From the NCBI GenBank assembly GCA_023230855.1, contig JALNWQ010000003.1:186001-250000 (forward strand): a stretch of 64,000 bases of DNA, in the 5' to 3' direction. This DNA comes from Solirubrobacteraceae bacterium (lineage in GTDB: Bacteria > Actinomycetota > Thermoleophilia > Solirubrobacterales > Solirubrobacteraceae). The notes under the pieces were generated by a model. It was given only the letters and a program-made list of their open reading frames with translations. It did no database searches and had not been told where the DNA came from. Position numbers and translations under genes: made by a program. Shown here one piece after another: positions 27,522-38,669 of the stretch (its first letter is position 1; each line of letters opens with the position of its first letter).

Positions 27522-28724
27522 ATGGGCCGACTCGCGTCGCCGACCGCTCCCGACGCCTCACGGCGACCGCTGGGTGGCGTGATCGTCGTGCTGGCGGTGC
27601 TCGTCGTCGGGCTGATGGTGCTCCGCGCCGCGGGCGACCCGTCGCCGCAGGTCCCGGGCGCCGTCGGTCGGGCCGACGCCGCCGAGCCGAAGCCCAAGCG
27701 ACCGATCGAGGTGACGTGGGTCGGCGACATGACGTTCGGGTCGGCCCGCGGGCTGCCGCCGAACCGGGGACGCGACATGCTCGGCGCGGTCCGCGAGCAG
27801 CTCGTGTCCGACGCCGTGCTCGGCAACCTCGAGGGCACCTTCGGCACCGGGGGAACGACGAAGTGCGGCGCGCAGCCGTCGGCGACGTGCTTCGCGTTCC
27901 AGGCGCCGCCCGCCAATGCGCGGGCGCTGCGGGACGCCGGGTTCGACCTCGTGAGCCTCGCGAACAACCACGCGTGGGACGCCGGGGCGGCCGGGATGGC
28001 CCGGACCGTGCGGGCGCTGCGCGACGTCGGGGTCGCCTACAACGGCCGGCCGGGCGAGATCACCGTCCTGCGCCGCGGCGGCCGTCGGATCGCCGTGCTC
28101 GGGTTCGCCGCCTACCGGTGGACGTCGCCGATCACCGACCTCGCGAAGGCCCGGGCGTTCGTCGCCGACGCCGCCCGACGGGCCGACACGGTCATCGTCA
28201 CCTTCCACGCCGGGGCGGAGGGCCGGGGAGCCCAGCGCACCCCGACCGGCCCCGAGTCCGGGTACGGCGAGCCGCGCGGCGACGTCCGGGCGTTCGCCCG
28301 CGCCGCGATCGACGCCGGGGCCGACCTCGTCCTCGGCGCGGGACCGCACGTCCTGCGCGGCATGGAGGTCTACCGCGACCGGCTCATCGCCTACTCGCTG
28401 GGCAACTTCGCGGGGTGGGACACGTTCTCGCTCGCCGGTCCGCTCGGCGAGAGCGCCGTGCTGCGGGTGACGCTCGACGGCGAGGGCCGCGCGACCGGCG
28501 GACGGCTCGTGCCGGTCCGCCTGGAGGGCAAGGGCGTGCCGCGCCTCGACCCCGACCGGACGGCGATCCGCCGGGTCGCCGCCCTGTCGCGCGCCGACTT
28601 CGGGGACGCGGCCGCCCCGATCGACGCGGACGGCCGGCTGCTCGGCGACGCCCACGGCCGGGCCCCGGCCGACGTCGCGATCCCCACGACGTACGCCGAC
28701 GGCAGCCCGGCGCCCGCCCCCTAG
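27522..28724 (+). CDS. CapA/PgsA-type metallophosphatase-fold protein
   Basis: 400 residues with an N-terminal membrane anchor (about 19-37), so the domain is outside the membrane. Shows the CapA (PGA_cap) pattern: VTWVGDMTFGS, LGNLEGTFGTGG, SLANNHAWDAG and VIVTFHAGAEG. Known relatives take part in poly-gamma-glutamate capsule synthesis, but no PgsB/PgsC genes are nearby, so the role is open. Its TAG stop shares the four bases CTAG with the TAG stop of the convergent peptidase gene. Confidence 0.82.
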   Translation: MGRLASPTAPDASRRPLGGVIVVLAVLVVGLMVLRAAGDPSPQVPGAVGRADAAEPKPKRPIEVTWVGDMTFGSARGLPPNRGRDMLGAVREQLVSDAVLGNLEGTFGTGGTTKCGAQPSATCFAFQAPPANARALRDAGFDLVSLANNHAWDAGAAGMARTVRALRDVGVAYNGRPGEITVLRRGGRRIAVLGFAAYRWTSPITDLAKARAFVADAARRADTVIVTFHAGAEGRGAQRTPTGPESGYGEPRGDVRAFARAAIDAGADLVLGAGPHVLRGMEVYRDRLIAYSLGNFAGWDTFSLAGPLGESAVLRVTLDGEGRATGGRLVPVRLEGKGVPRLDPDRTAIRRVAALSRADFGDAAAPIDADGRLLGDAHGRAPADVAIPTTYADGSPAPAP

Positions 28725-29917
28725 TCCTGTCGAGCGAGGGCCCGGGCGACCTCGTGGGTGACGGCCACCGTGTCGGCGACCGTGCCGAGGTCCAGGCGGT
28801 CCGGGGTGTCGGTCATGAGGTGGTAGTTCGACGCCGCGCGCCACGGCCCGAGCGACGACAGGAGCACCGTCGGGTAGCCCGCGCGGGAGGGGATCACGGC
28901 GTCGGTCGACGCCCGCGCCCGGAACCCGCGCTCGATCCGCACCCCGGCCCGGTCCGCGCACCGCATCGCCAGGTCGCGGAACGCCGGGTCGGCGTAGTCC
29001 TCCATCCAGAACGGCCCCTCGCCCTCGACGAGGATGAGGTCCCGCGATCCGACGGTGTCGTTGTTCAGGAACCACGTGCGGTCGACCGGCAGCTCGTCGC
29101 GGTGACGAGCGAGGAACGCGCGGATGCCGTCCTGCATCGTCTCCTCCGCCCCGGCCGAGACGATCCACACCCGCAGCCCCGGCAGCGGGTCCGCCCGCAG
29201 TCGCTCGGCGAGCGCGACGAGGACGGCCACCGCCGACAGGTTGTCGTTCGCGCCGGGCACCGTCGGGCTGCGGGCCATGTCGAGCATGAGCCCCGTCGCC
29301 ACGGCGCCGGCGAGCGCGCCCACGCGCGCCGGTCCGCGACGTCCGGTGACGGCCGTGAGCAGCGCCCCGAGCGGGGCGACCGCGCCGAGCCACCACTGCG
29401 GCGGCTGGTTGCGGGCCCGCTCGATCCGGTCGGGGAACCGCTCGTGCAGCGCCCGCATGAGCCGCTGGTCGAAGAGCAGCCCGGTCTGGGCGGCGTCGTG
29501 GTGGGCCAGGACGACGAGGGTGCGCGGCGCGTCCGGGTCGCCGACGCGGGCGACGACGTTCACCGTGGACCGCCGCCGACGGACGGTGCGCCGCACGATC
29601 CGCGGTCCGTTCTGGGCCTCGTCGACGATCCCCGCGAGCGACGCCGCCGTCAACGCCAGGCCCGCCCGGCGTCGCCCGCGCGCGGCGAGCATCCCGCCGA
29701 GCGCCCCGAGCGCCCCCAGGCCGGCGACGGTCGGCGGGAACGGCCCCCAGCTCGGCTCGTCCTCGAGGGCGACGTCGTCGACCCCGGCATCGCGGAGTCG
29801 GTCGGCGATCCATTCGGCCGCCCGGCGCTCGCCGGGCGAGCAGGGGGCGCGGTCGATCGGGGCGAGCGTGTCGCAGACCTCGCGGAGCGTGCGCTCCTCC
29901 GCCGCCCCGTCGACCAC
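28721..29917 (-). CDS. M28-family zinc aminopeptidase-like membrane protein
   Basis: 398 residues from a GTG. Zinc-binding residues in family order: HHD (139-141), GANDN with D225, AEE (257-259), and a late His in NYHLMTDTPD. Two hydrophobic segments (about 65-98 and 175-212) interrupt the catalytic domain, so it is probably membrane-bound. The start is four bases from the stop of the acyl-CoA dehydrogenase gene, as in an operon. The substrate is unknown. Confidence 0.82.
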   Translation of the reverse strand: MVDGAAEERTLREVCDTLAPIDRAPCSPGERRAAEWIADRLRDAGVDDVALEDEPSWGPFPPTVAGLGALGALGGMLAARGRRRAGLALTAASLAGIVDEAQNGPRIVRRTVRRRRSTVNVVARVGDPDAPRTLVVLAHHDAAQTGLLFDQRLMRALHERFPDRIERARNQPPQWWLGAVAPLGALLTAVTGRRGPARVGALAGAVATGLMLDMARSPTVPGANDNLSAVAVLVALAERLRADPLPGLRVWIVSAGAEETMQDGIRAFLARHRDELPVDRTWFLNNDTVGSRDLILVEGEGPFWMEDYADPAFRDLAMRCADRAGVRIERGFRARASTDAVIPSRAGYPTVLLSSLGPWRAASNYHLMTDTPDRLDLGTVADTVAVTHEVARALARQD

Positions 29918-29921
29918 GGGC

Positions 29922-31082
29922 TCAGCCGGCCATGTGGCGGGCGATGACGACCCGCTGGATCTCGTTCGTGCCCTCGTAGATCTGGGTGATCTTCGCGTCG
30001 CGCATCATCCGCTCGACCGGGTAGTCGGTGACGTAGCCCGATCCGCCGAGGACCTGGACCGCCTCGACGGTCACGCGCATCGCGTTGTCGGACGCGAAGA
30101 GCTTCGCCATCGACGTCCACTTGTTGAGGTCGGCGGGCCGCTCGGGCCGGTCGGCGAGCGCGCACGCCTTGTAGACGAGCTCGCGGGCGGCGGCGGTGCC
30201 GGTCTCCATGTCGGCGAGCTTGAACTGCAGGCCCTGCAGCGTGTTGATCGGCTTGCCGAACGCCAGGCGCTCCTTGGCGTACTGGTTGGCGTAGTCGGTC
30301 GCGCCCTGGGCGATGCCGACGGCCTGGGCGGCGGCGCCGAGCCGCGTGCGCTCCAGGGTGCCGAGCGCGACGCGCATCCCGCGGCCGACCTCGCCGATGA
30401 CGTTCTCCTGCGGCACGCGCACGTCCTCCATCACCGGCGACCCGGTCGGGGAGCCCTTGATGCCGAGCTTGTGCTCGTAGCCGCCGATCGAGAACCCGGG
30501 CCGGTCGGCCTCGACGAGGAACGCCGTGACGCGCCGGTTCTCGCGGTCGGTGACGGCGAACACGACGTAGGCGTCGGCGATGCCGGCGTTCGTGATCCAG
30601 TTCTTCGTGCCGTTGATGACCCACTCGTCGCCGTCCTGCACCGCGACGGTGCGCATCGACGCGGGGTCGGAGCCGGCCTCGGCCTCCGACAGCGCGAACG
30701 CGGGCGACATCTCGCCCGACGCGAACCGCGGCAGCCACTTGTCCTTCAGGTGGTCGGACCCGAAGAGCTGGATCGGGAGCGACCCGAGCTCCTGGACCAT
30801 GAGGATCAGCGCGCAGGCGGCGTCCGCCTTGGCGATCTCCTCGACCGCCATCTGCAGCATGAGGGTGCCGGTGCCGGTGCCGCCGTACTGCTCGGCGAAC
30901 GGCAGGCCGAGGATGTCGTTCTCGGCGAGGATCTTGCGGATGTCGGCGGGGTACTCGCCCTTCGCGTCGATCTCGGCGGCCCGCGGGGCGATCTGCTCCT
31001 GCGCGATCGTCCGCACCATGTCCCGGATCTCCAGGAGGTCGGACGGGATGTCGTAGAGGGCGGAGTCGGTCACGGAGGCCAT
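29922..31082 (-). CDS. Acyl-CoA dehydrogenase
   Basis: FAD enzyme that makes trans-2-enoyl-CoA from acyl-CoA. 386 residues from the ATG at 31082, full length. Signatures AFALSEAEAGSDP (FAD/substrate region) and QVLGGSGYVTDYPVERMMRD are present, and the catalytic Glu sits in IYEGTNEIQR, the place used by short- and medium-chain enzymes. It is downstream of the chaperone operon on the same strand. Chain-length preference cannot be read from the sequence. Confidence 0.95.
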   Translation of the reverse strand: MASVTDSALYDIPSDLLEIRDMVRTIAQEQIAPRAAEIDAKGEYPADIRKILAENDILGLPFAEQYGGTGTGTLMLQMAVEEIAKADAACALILMVQELGSLPIQLFGSDHLKDKWLPRFASGEMSPAFALSEAEAGSDPASMRTVAVQDGDEWVINGTKNWITNAGIADAYVVFAVTDRENRRVTAFLVEADRPGFSIGGYEHKLGIKGSPTGSPVMEDVRVPQENVIGEVGRGMRVALGTLERTRLGAAAQAVGIAQGATDYANQYAKERLAFGKPINTLQGLQFKLADMETGTAAARELVYKACALADRPERPADLNKWTSMAKLFASDNAMRVTVEAVQVLGGSGYVTDYPVERMMRDAKITQIYEGTNEIQRVVIARHMAG

Positions 31083-31132
31083 GCGGGCCACGCTACCGGG
31101 TACGCCCCGGCCCCACGGGGTACCCGGGGCCC

Positions 31133-32116
31133 TCAATCCCGACGTCCGGAGGGACCGGCGTCCCATCCGGGCGCCCCGGCGAGGGTCCGGTGCGCGGCGA
31201 CGAGCGGCGCGATCATCAACGCGACGGTCACGAGCCCCAGCAGGTACCAGATGAGGAAGTAGGGGACGATCGCCCCGAAGCCCGCGATGTCGTCGACGGC
31301 GAACGCCCCGTGGAGCAGGAGCTCGGCGAGGATCCCGACGACGAGGTAGACGACGAGGACGACGAGGCCGGCCAGGAGGTAGACGCCCAGCAGCGGCCAG
31401 AACCGGCCGCGGGTGATCTCGAGCGACCGCCGCCACGACGCCAGGCCCGCGCGCTCGGTCAGGTGGACGACCGGCCACAGCGACATCCGCACGGCGAGCC
31501 AGGCCACCCCCGCCCCCAGGGCGAGCGCGACGAGCAGCCCGAGCGATCCCGACGCCGACGACGCCGCGACGACCGCCCCGGCGACGACGGCCCAGATGAC
31601 GATCCACGCCAGTCCGTAGGCGACCCACAGGAGGAAGAGGCCCGGCACCCGGGAGAGCGCGTCGCGGACCGCGTCGCGCAGCGGCGGCGTCGGCTCGCCG
31701 TCGATCGCGCGGTGCGCGCCGCGCACGACCGACACGAGCGCGCCGAGCATCCCCCACACCACGACGACGGCGAGCGGCAGGCCGAACGCGGCGAGCGTGG
31801 CGGCCTGCCCGTCGGTGTACTGCGGGATGTCGCGGGTGACGATGACGCTGTCGCCGAGGAACCGCGACTCGCGCAGCTCCTCGGGCACCGTGCGGACGTC
31901 GCCGATGACGAGGAACGCGACGGCCGCGATGACGAGCCCGGCGACCATGACCGCCAGGTGGATCGCCGCCTGCGGCACGAGCAGCTCGCCCGGGTGGCGG
32001 CGCAGCAGCGCGAAACCGGTGTCGATCGTCGCGCCGACCGGGAGCGGCGGCGGGCCGTCGTCCGTGCCGTCCGCGGGGCCGACGCCGCGACCCGTTCCGG
32101 GCGTGGGGTCGCTCAT
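31133..32116 (-). CDS. Multi-pass membrane protein of unknown function
   Basis: 327 residues with about six helices. A soluble N-terminus (1-30) leads into DTGFALLRRHPGELLVPQAA, and SWRRSLEITRGRFWPLLGVY lies before the fourth helix. This layout resembles the membrane domain found in glycerophosphodiesterase-like and related uncharacterised proteins. It lies 56 bases after hspR and 50 before the acyl-CoA dehydrogenase, on the same strand. Confidence 0.7.
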   Translation of the reverse strand: MSDPTPGTGRGVGPADGTDDGPPPLPVGATIDTGFALLRRHPGELLVPQAAIHLAVMVAGLVIAAVAFLVIGDVRTVPEELRESRFLGDSVIVTRDIPQYTDGQAATLAAFGLPLAVVVVWGMLGALVSVVRGAHRAIDGEPTPPLRDAVRDALSRVPGLFLLWVAYGLAWIVIWAVVAGAVVAASSASGSLGLLVALALGAGVAWLAVRMSLWPVVHLTERAGLASWRRSLEITRGRFWPLLGVYLLAGLVVLVVYLVVGILAELLLHGAFAVDDIAGFGAIVPYFLIWYLLGLVTVALMIAPLVAAHRTLAGAPGWDAGPSGRRD

Positions 32117-32172
32117 CGGGGGGCCCCGAGACGCGCGGCGGCCCGAACCGGCCGATGGGCGGTCGGGCGCAT

Positions 32173-32682
32173 CTACCGCTCGCGGTCGATCCGGATGCGG
32201 ACCGCGTCGGGGGTCCGCACCGGGACGATGTCGGTGCTGTTGCGGTACGGCACGATCTCGTTGCGTCGCCGCAGCCGGTCGATCTCCGTCTGCATCTCGG
32301 CGCGCATCTCGTCGCGCATCCGCACCGTCTCCTCCTGCAGGCGCTCCAGCCGCTCGGCGGCGTCGGCGTAGCGGCGCTTCTCGCGCTCCAGCTCGACCTC
32401 GAGCTCCAGCACCCGCTCGACCCCGGCGAGGTTGAGGCCCAGCTCGTTCGTCATCTGCTGGATCCGGCGCAGCCGCTCGACGTCGCTGTGGGAGTACAGG
32501 CGGGTGCCCTTGGCCGAGCGCTGTGGCTCGATGAGCCCGCGCGTCTCGTACATCCGCAGCGTCTGCGGGTGCATGTCGGCGAGCTCGGCCGCGACCGAGA
32601 TCATGAAGACGCCACGGTCGGCGTCGACCTCGATCCGCGTGGTCGTCGTCCGCGTGCGTCGGCGGGGGGTGTCATCGGCCAT
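32173..32682 (-). CDS. hspR: MerR-family heat-shock repressor
   Basis: Represses dnaK- and clpB-type operons in actinobacteria, with DnaK as co-repressor. 169 residues: MerR DNA-binding domain (about 26-95; FMISVAAELADMHPQTLRMY, RGLIEPQRSAKGTRLYSHSD), then a long coiled coil (95-140) and a hydrophobic-ended tail. It is the fourth gene of dnaK-grpE-dnaJ-hspR, its classical place. It probably controls this operon and clpB at 23098-25710. Confidence 0.94.
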   Translation of the reverse strand: MADDTPRRRTRTTTTRIEVDADRGVFMISVAAELADMHPQTLRMYETRGLIEPQRSAKGTRLYSHSDVERLRRIQQMTNELGLNLAGVERVLELEVELEREKRRYADAAERLERLQEETVRMRDEMRAEMQTEIDRLRRRNEIVPYRNSTDIVPVRTPDAVRIRIDRER

Positions 32683-32724
32683 GGCGCACGACGATCATCG
32701 GGGTGGACGCGGACGGCACGACGG

Positions 32725-33846
32725 TCAGCCCTCCTCGAACAGGCGCTTGCGGCTCTGGACGGGGAAGAGGTCGCCGAGCTGGTCGACCGCCTCGCGCTGG
32801 GCGTCGGTCGACGGCTCGGGGACCTCGATGACGAACCGGTAGTGGATGTCGCCACGGCCACCGCCGCCCAGGCGGGGCGGACCCTCGCCGCGCAGCCGCT
32901 GGACGGTGCCGTGCTTCGTGCCCGGCGGCACCCGGAGCTTCTTGCGCCCGTCGAGCGTCGGCACCTCGACGTCGGCCCCGCGGACCGCCTCGGCGATCGA
33001 GATCGGCACCGTCACCTCGACGTCCTCCCCCTTGCGGGCGAACACCTTGGACGCCGTGATGTGGGTGATGACGAAGAGGTCGCCGGGCGGCCCGCCGTTG
33101 CGGCCGGCGCGGCCCTTCCCGGCCAGGCGGACCCGCGAGCCCTCCTTCACCCCGGGCGGGATGTTCACCCGGTAGCGCTTCGTCGTGTGGACGGCGCCCT
33201 CACCGCCACAGGTGGGGCACACGTCCTCGATGACCGTGCCCGACCCCTGGCAGCGCGAGCAGGGCTGGCTCATGGAGAACAGCCCCTGCCCCTGCGACTC
33301 GACGCCGCGGCCCTTGCACCGCGGGCACACCGTCGGGCTCGTGCCCGGCTTCGCGCCCGTGCCGGTGCAGGTGCCGCAGGTGGCGGTCGTGCGGACGCTC
33401 AACGGCACCTGGGCGCCGTCGATCGCCTGCCGGAACGACAGCGTGACGTCGGCCTCCAGGTCGCGTCCGCGCTGCTGGTTGGGACGCTTGCGGCCACCGC
33501 CGCCACCCCCGCCACCCCGGTTGCCGAAGACGTTGCCGAGGATGTCCCCCAGGCCGGAGTCGCCGAAGTCGAACCCGGCCCCGCCGGTCGAGAACGCGCC
33601 GCCGAGCCCGCCGAACGCGCGGGCGCGGTCGTACTCCTTGCGCTTCTCGTCGTCGGACAGGACGTCGTAGGCCGCCGAGACCTTCTTGAACCGCTCCTCG
33701 GCCGCGGTGTCCCCCGGGTTGCGGTCCGGGTGGTACTCGCGGGCGAGCTTGCGGTACGCCTTCTTGATCTCGTCGGCCGACGCCTTCTTGTCCACGCCGA
33801 GCTCGGCGTAGAGGTCCGGTCCGTTGTCCTGTCGTGGGGTGGCCAT
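32725..33846 (-). CDS. dnaJ: Chaperone DnaJ (Hsp40)
   Basis: Delivers substrates to DnaK and stimulates its ATPase. 373 residues. J-domain with HPD at 39-41, Gly/Phe-rich region (about 80-115), four CxxCxGxG-type zinc motifs (about 145-205, the first being CGTCTGTG), then the C-terminal substrate domains. A run of nine glycines precedes the zinc region. Third gene of the operon. Confidence 0.96.
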   Translation of the reverse strand: MATPRQDNGPDLYAELGVDKKASADEIKKAYRKLAREYHPDRNPGDTAAEERFKKVSAAYDVLSDDEKRKEYDRARAFGGLGGAFSTGGAGFDFGDSGLGDILGNVFGNRGGGGGGGGRKRPNQQRGRDLEADVTLSFRQAIDGAQVPLSVRTTATCGTCTGTGAKPGTSPTVCPRCKGRGVESQGQGLFSMSQPCSRCQGSGTVIEDVCPTCGGEGAVHTTKRYRVNIPPGVKEGSRVRLAGKGRAGRNGGPPGDLFVITHITASKVFARKGEDVEVTVPISIAEAVRGADVEVPTLDGRKKLRVPPGTKHGTVQRLRGEGPPRLGGGGRGDIHYRFVIEVPEPSTDAQREAVDQLGDLFPVQSRKRLFEEG

Positions 33847-33893
33847 GGGTCAGTGGACTCCGGGGAGTCCGGACGTCCGGCCGCGCGGGCCGG

Positions 33894-34517
33894 TCATCCG
33901 GAGACGATCACCTTCGCCGGGCGCAGGATCTCGTCCTTCAGCCGGTAGCCGGTCTGGTACGTGGTGAGCACGATCCCCGCCTCGGTCCCCTCGGGGGCCG
34001 GCTGCTGGGTGATCGCCTCGTGGAGGTGCGGGTCGAACGCCTCGCCCGTCGGGTCGAACGCCTCGACGCCGGTCTGCCCCATCGCGGTGAGGAGCTCGCG
34101 GTGGACGATGCGGACGCCCTCGACGAACTGCCGGTCGGCCTCGTCGACGTCGGTGTCCTCGTCGGCGTGCTGCAGCGCGCGCTCGAGGTTGTCGAGCGCC
34201 GGCAGCAGCTGGCGCGCGAGCCGGGCGACGCCGCGGGTCTCCCCGGCGGCGGCGTCGCGGCGCGCGCGCTTGCGGACGTTGTCGAGCTCGGCGGCGGCCC
34301 GCAGGTAGCGGTCCCGCCAGTCCGGCTCGGGCTCGGGCTGCGGCTCGGGCTCGCCGTCCGCGGCCACCGCGTCGGCGGTCGCGGCGTCGGGGCCGGCCGA
34401 CGCCGCGGGCGGCACGTCGCCCGCGGCGGTCCCCGCCGGCGGCGCGTCCGCGGCGGGGTCGGGGGTCGGGACCGCGTCGTCCGCGGTCCCGACCGGCTGC
34501 TGCTCGTGCTCGGTCAT
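33894..34517 (-). CDS. grpE: Nucleotide exchange factor GrpE
   Basis: Releases ADP from DnaK. 207 residues from the ATG at 34517 with GGGAG upstream. The N-terminal 65 residues are Ala/Pro/Asp-rich; then follow the long helix (RDRYLRAAAELDNVRKRARR) and the C-terminal wing (GEAFDPHLHEAITQQPAPEG ... GYRLKDEILRPAKVIVS). It lies 29 bases after dnaK. Confidence 0.95.
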   Translation of the reverse strand: MTEHEQQPVGTADDAVPTPDPAADAPPAGTAAGDVPPAASAGPDAATADAVAADGEPEPQPEPEPDWRDRYLRAAAELDNVRKRARRDAAAGETRGVARLARQLLPALDNLERALQHADEDTDVDEADRQFVEGVRIVHRELLTAMGQTGVEAFDPTGEAFDPHLHEAITQQPAPEGTEAGIVLTTYQTGYRLKDEILRPAKVIVSG

Positions 34518-34546
34518 CGGCTGCTCCCGTCGTCCCGTCGCGGCGG

Positions 34547-36445
<1,899 letters not shown>

Positions 36446-36565
36446 GGCGATTCCTCTGGTGGTGCTCGTCTTCGATGGCGGACGGGACGCCGTGACGGGC
36501 CCCCGCGCCCTCCGCGGTGGGCCCCGACGCTCGCCGGGAGTCGCCACCCTACACGGCGTGGCAAC

Positions 36566-36607
36566 ATCTGAGTCGAGTTGTATCAGATCATGTGCCCCGC
36601 ACTCAAG
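36566..36607 (-). promoter_or_regulatory. dnaK operon promoter with HAIR-like half-site
   Basis: On the minus strand, TTGAGT (36601-36606) and TACAAC (36577-36582) are 18 bases apart, a plausible promoter. The -35 lies inside CTTGAGT (36601-36607), one exact half of the HspR element CTTGAGT-N7-ACTCAAG; the second half is poorly conserved. An inverted repeat ATCTGA ... TCAGAT (36566-36588) overlaps the -10. Regulation by HspR is inferred. Confidence 0.5.
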
Positions 36608-36657
36608 GAGGACGGTGGCGTGCCCGGTCATGGCGGCGGGGTGGCACGCCACGCCCC

Positions 36658-37350
36658 TCACGCGTCGCCCACCTCCACCGCGTCGTCGCGTCGCCCCGCG
36701 GACCGGCCCACGACCCGGCGCCGCACCACCAGGCCCACGGCGAGGAGTCCGACGACGCTCACGATGATCGGCACGACCGGTGCGCCGGGCTCGGTCGGCG
36801 GGTCGATCCGCAGGTCGCCCAGTCCGCGCGAGCCGCGCACCGCGACCCGCACCGGGTAGGCGCGGACGTTCCCGGCGTCCGGCACCGGCACGAGCCCCTC
36901 GTAGCCGTTGCCGATCCGCTGGACGTCGGGTCGCACGTCGCGCCCGTCGACCCGGACGGCGATCTCGACCGCCACGTCCTCGATCGGCCGCCCGTCGTCG
37001 CGGTCGGACACGTACGTCGTGATGTCGATCGTCGGCCGCGCCGCCCCCTCCACGCGCGACGCCATGACCTGCACGCGGTACGGGCCGGCGTCGGCGGCGG
37101 CCAACAGCGCCCCGCCGTGGGCGCGGGCGCCCACGGGCGCCGCGATCCCGACCACCACGACGAGCGCGACCAGCGACGAGAGCACCGCCCGTCGACGGGG
37201 GCCGGTCGCGGCGGTCGCCCCGGCGCGCGCACCGACCGCCGACCGCCACGCCGGCGCCCCGATCCCGCGCCCCGCCGGCGACCATCCCCGACCCCGGCCG
37301 CCACGCACCCCGACCACCGGCCTCCGTCCCCGGACCGGGAGCCCGGTCAT
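36658..37350 (-). CDS. Membrane-anchored exported protein with Ig-like domain (YtkA/CopC-like)
   Basis: 230 residues. A basic, Gly/Arg-rich N-terminus (1-55) precedes a signal helix (SSLVALVVVVGIAAPVGARA). The exported domain begins AHGGALLAAADAGPYRVQVM and looks like a beta-sandwich (TIDITTYVSDRDDGRPIEDV); one C-terminal membrane helix ends in an Arg-rich tail. An AHGG start after cleavage would suit a copper-binding N-terminus of CopC/YtkA type; this is inference. It overlaps the DyP-like gene by four bases and ends the three-gene module. Confidence 0.65.
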   Translation of the reverse strand: MTGLPVRGRRPVVGVRGGRGRGWSPAGRGIGAPAWRSAVGARAGATAATGPRRRAVLSSLVALVVVVGIAAPVGARAHGGALLAAADAGPYRVQVMASRVEGAARPTIDITTYVSDRDDGRPIEDVAVEIAVRVDGRDVRPDVQRIGNGYEGLVPVPDAGNVRAYPVRVAVRGSRGLGDLRIDPPTEPGAPVVPIIVSVVGLLAVGLVVRRRVVGRSAGRRDDAVEVGDA

Positions 37351-38669
37351 GCGGACCACCCCCGCAACCCCGGGCAGATCCGGTCGGCACGCGACGGGAC
37401 GAGCAGGTTGGCGCGCGACTCGACGGTCATCCACTCGGTGATCCCGTTGTTGACGTGGACGCCGACGACCCCGCCGACCGCCCGTCGGGCGTCCATCGCC
37501 CGCCGGGTCGCGACGAAGTCGTCGATCGACGCCTGCAGCGCGACGAAGTGCACGCGCGCACCGCCGCGATCGACGCTGTTGAAGTCCCGGCGCAGGATCA
37601 CCGGGTCGCCGTCGCGCCGGGCCGTCGCGGCGGCCTCGGCATGACCGACGACGCCGTGACGTCGCTGCACGGCGGCCAGATCGGCGTCGGCGTCGAACCG
37701 GATCCCGCGTCGCCGGCGGGCGACGTCGCGCGGGGTCGTCGTCGCGCCGAACATCCGCTGCACACGTCCGCGGTCGTCGAGGCTGCGGTACCAGCTGTCG
37801 AGGGCCAGGGCGATGCTGCTGACGTGCATCGTCGTCCCTCCGGCCCAGCGACCGGACGCGATCGTCACGTCGTCCTCGGACGCCTGGTTGCGCCGCAGGC
37901 CCGACTGGAACCCCATGAACATCGGGGCGCCCTCCGGCAACGGCCGGTCCTGCGGGAGGCCCGCGGTGCCGGTCCGGTGCTCCTCGGGCAGACCGTCCCC
38001 GACGAATCCCGTGCGTCGCTCGGTGACGCGCAGCAGGTGACCGAGGGTTCCGTGCGCACCGTCGTCGCCGGCGGCCGGGTGGCCCGCGCCGGCCCCGGCC
38101 GTGCCACCCCCACCGGCTGCGGCCGGGTCGACATCCCCGCCCCTCCCGAACCACTCCCGCTCCGCGCGGTCGAGGATCTCGGGATCGTCCGATCCGACGT
38201 GCAGCACGCACACCGGATCGTCGAGCCGTGGGACCTCGGCGTCGTTGAGCGCCACGGCGGCGGGGACCGGGGACCGCACCCCGATCCGCCGGAACCACGC
38301 CGGGCCCCAGCCGATCGCGATCAGCAGCCCGCGGTGGTCGCCACCGGTGCGTCGCTCGACGTGGCGCAGCGCCGCCTCGGCCCGCCAGGCGGCGTCCGGG
38401 GTCGGATCGTCGACCAGCTCGCACAGGAGCAGCCGCTGATGGCGCGGCGGCAGGACGTTGCCGGCGCGGTCGCGGTCCAGCGACGCGTTCCATCCGTGCT
38501 GGCGCGACGGCCGGACGACCCGCGGCAGCGCCCCGCGGGGCCGGGTGGCGACGCCGGCCCGCGCGCCGTCGTCGCCACCGAGCAGGCGGCTCCCGCCGAC
38601 CGCTGTCGCCGCCGCCACGCCCGTCGCGGCGGCAGCGGCGCCGACGAGACGTCGACGGGTGACGCTCAC
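37347..38669 (-). CDS. Tat-exported DyP-like haem peroxidase-related protein
   Basis: 440 residues from a GTG that overlaps the lipoprotein stop. The N-terminus TRRRLVGAAAAATGVAAATA is a twin-arginine signal. FMGFQSGLRRNQASEDDVTI, GRWAGGTTMHVSSIALALDS and RVQRMFGATTTPRDVA match, from memory, the DUF7405 Dyp-type-peroxidase-like proteins known mainly from haloarchaea. DyP enzymes bind haem; the canonical GxxDG motif is not obvious here, so peroxidase activity is unproven. A Gly/Ala-rich insert lies at about 175-205. In the related EfeUOB system a DyP protein takes part in iron uptake. Confidence 0.72.
   Translation of the reverse strand: MSVTRRRLVGAAAAATGVAAATAVGGSRLLGGDDGARAGVATRPRGALPRVVRPSRQHGWNASLDRDRAGNVLPPRHQRLLLCELVDDPTPDAAWRAEAALRHVERRTGGDHRGLLIAIGWGPAWFRRIGVRSPVPAAVALNDAEVPRLDDPVCVLHVGSDDPEILDRAEREWFGRGGDVDPAAAGGGGTAGAGAGHPAAGDDGAHGTLGHLLRVTERRTGFVGDGLPEEHRTGTAGLPQDRPLPEGAPMFMGFQSGLRRNQASEDDVTIASGRWAGGTTMHVSSIALALDSWYRSLDDRGRVQRMFGATTTPRDVARRRRGIRFDADADLAAVQRRHGVVGHAEAAATARRDGDPVILRRDFNSVDRGGARVHFVALQASIDDFVATRRAMDARRAVGGVVGVHVNNGITEWMTVESRANLLVPSRADRICPGLRGWSA

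Noticed and set aside
27522..28724. Poly-gamma-glutamate capsule locus
   Set aside because: Only the CapA-like protein is present; PgsB/PgsC-like genes are absent.
36566..36607. Full HAIR element (CTTGAGT-N7-ACTCAAG) at dnaK
   Set aside because: Only the first half matches; the second half agrees at about three of seven positions.
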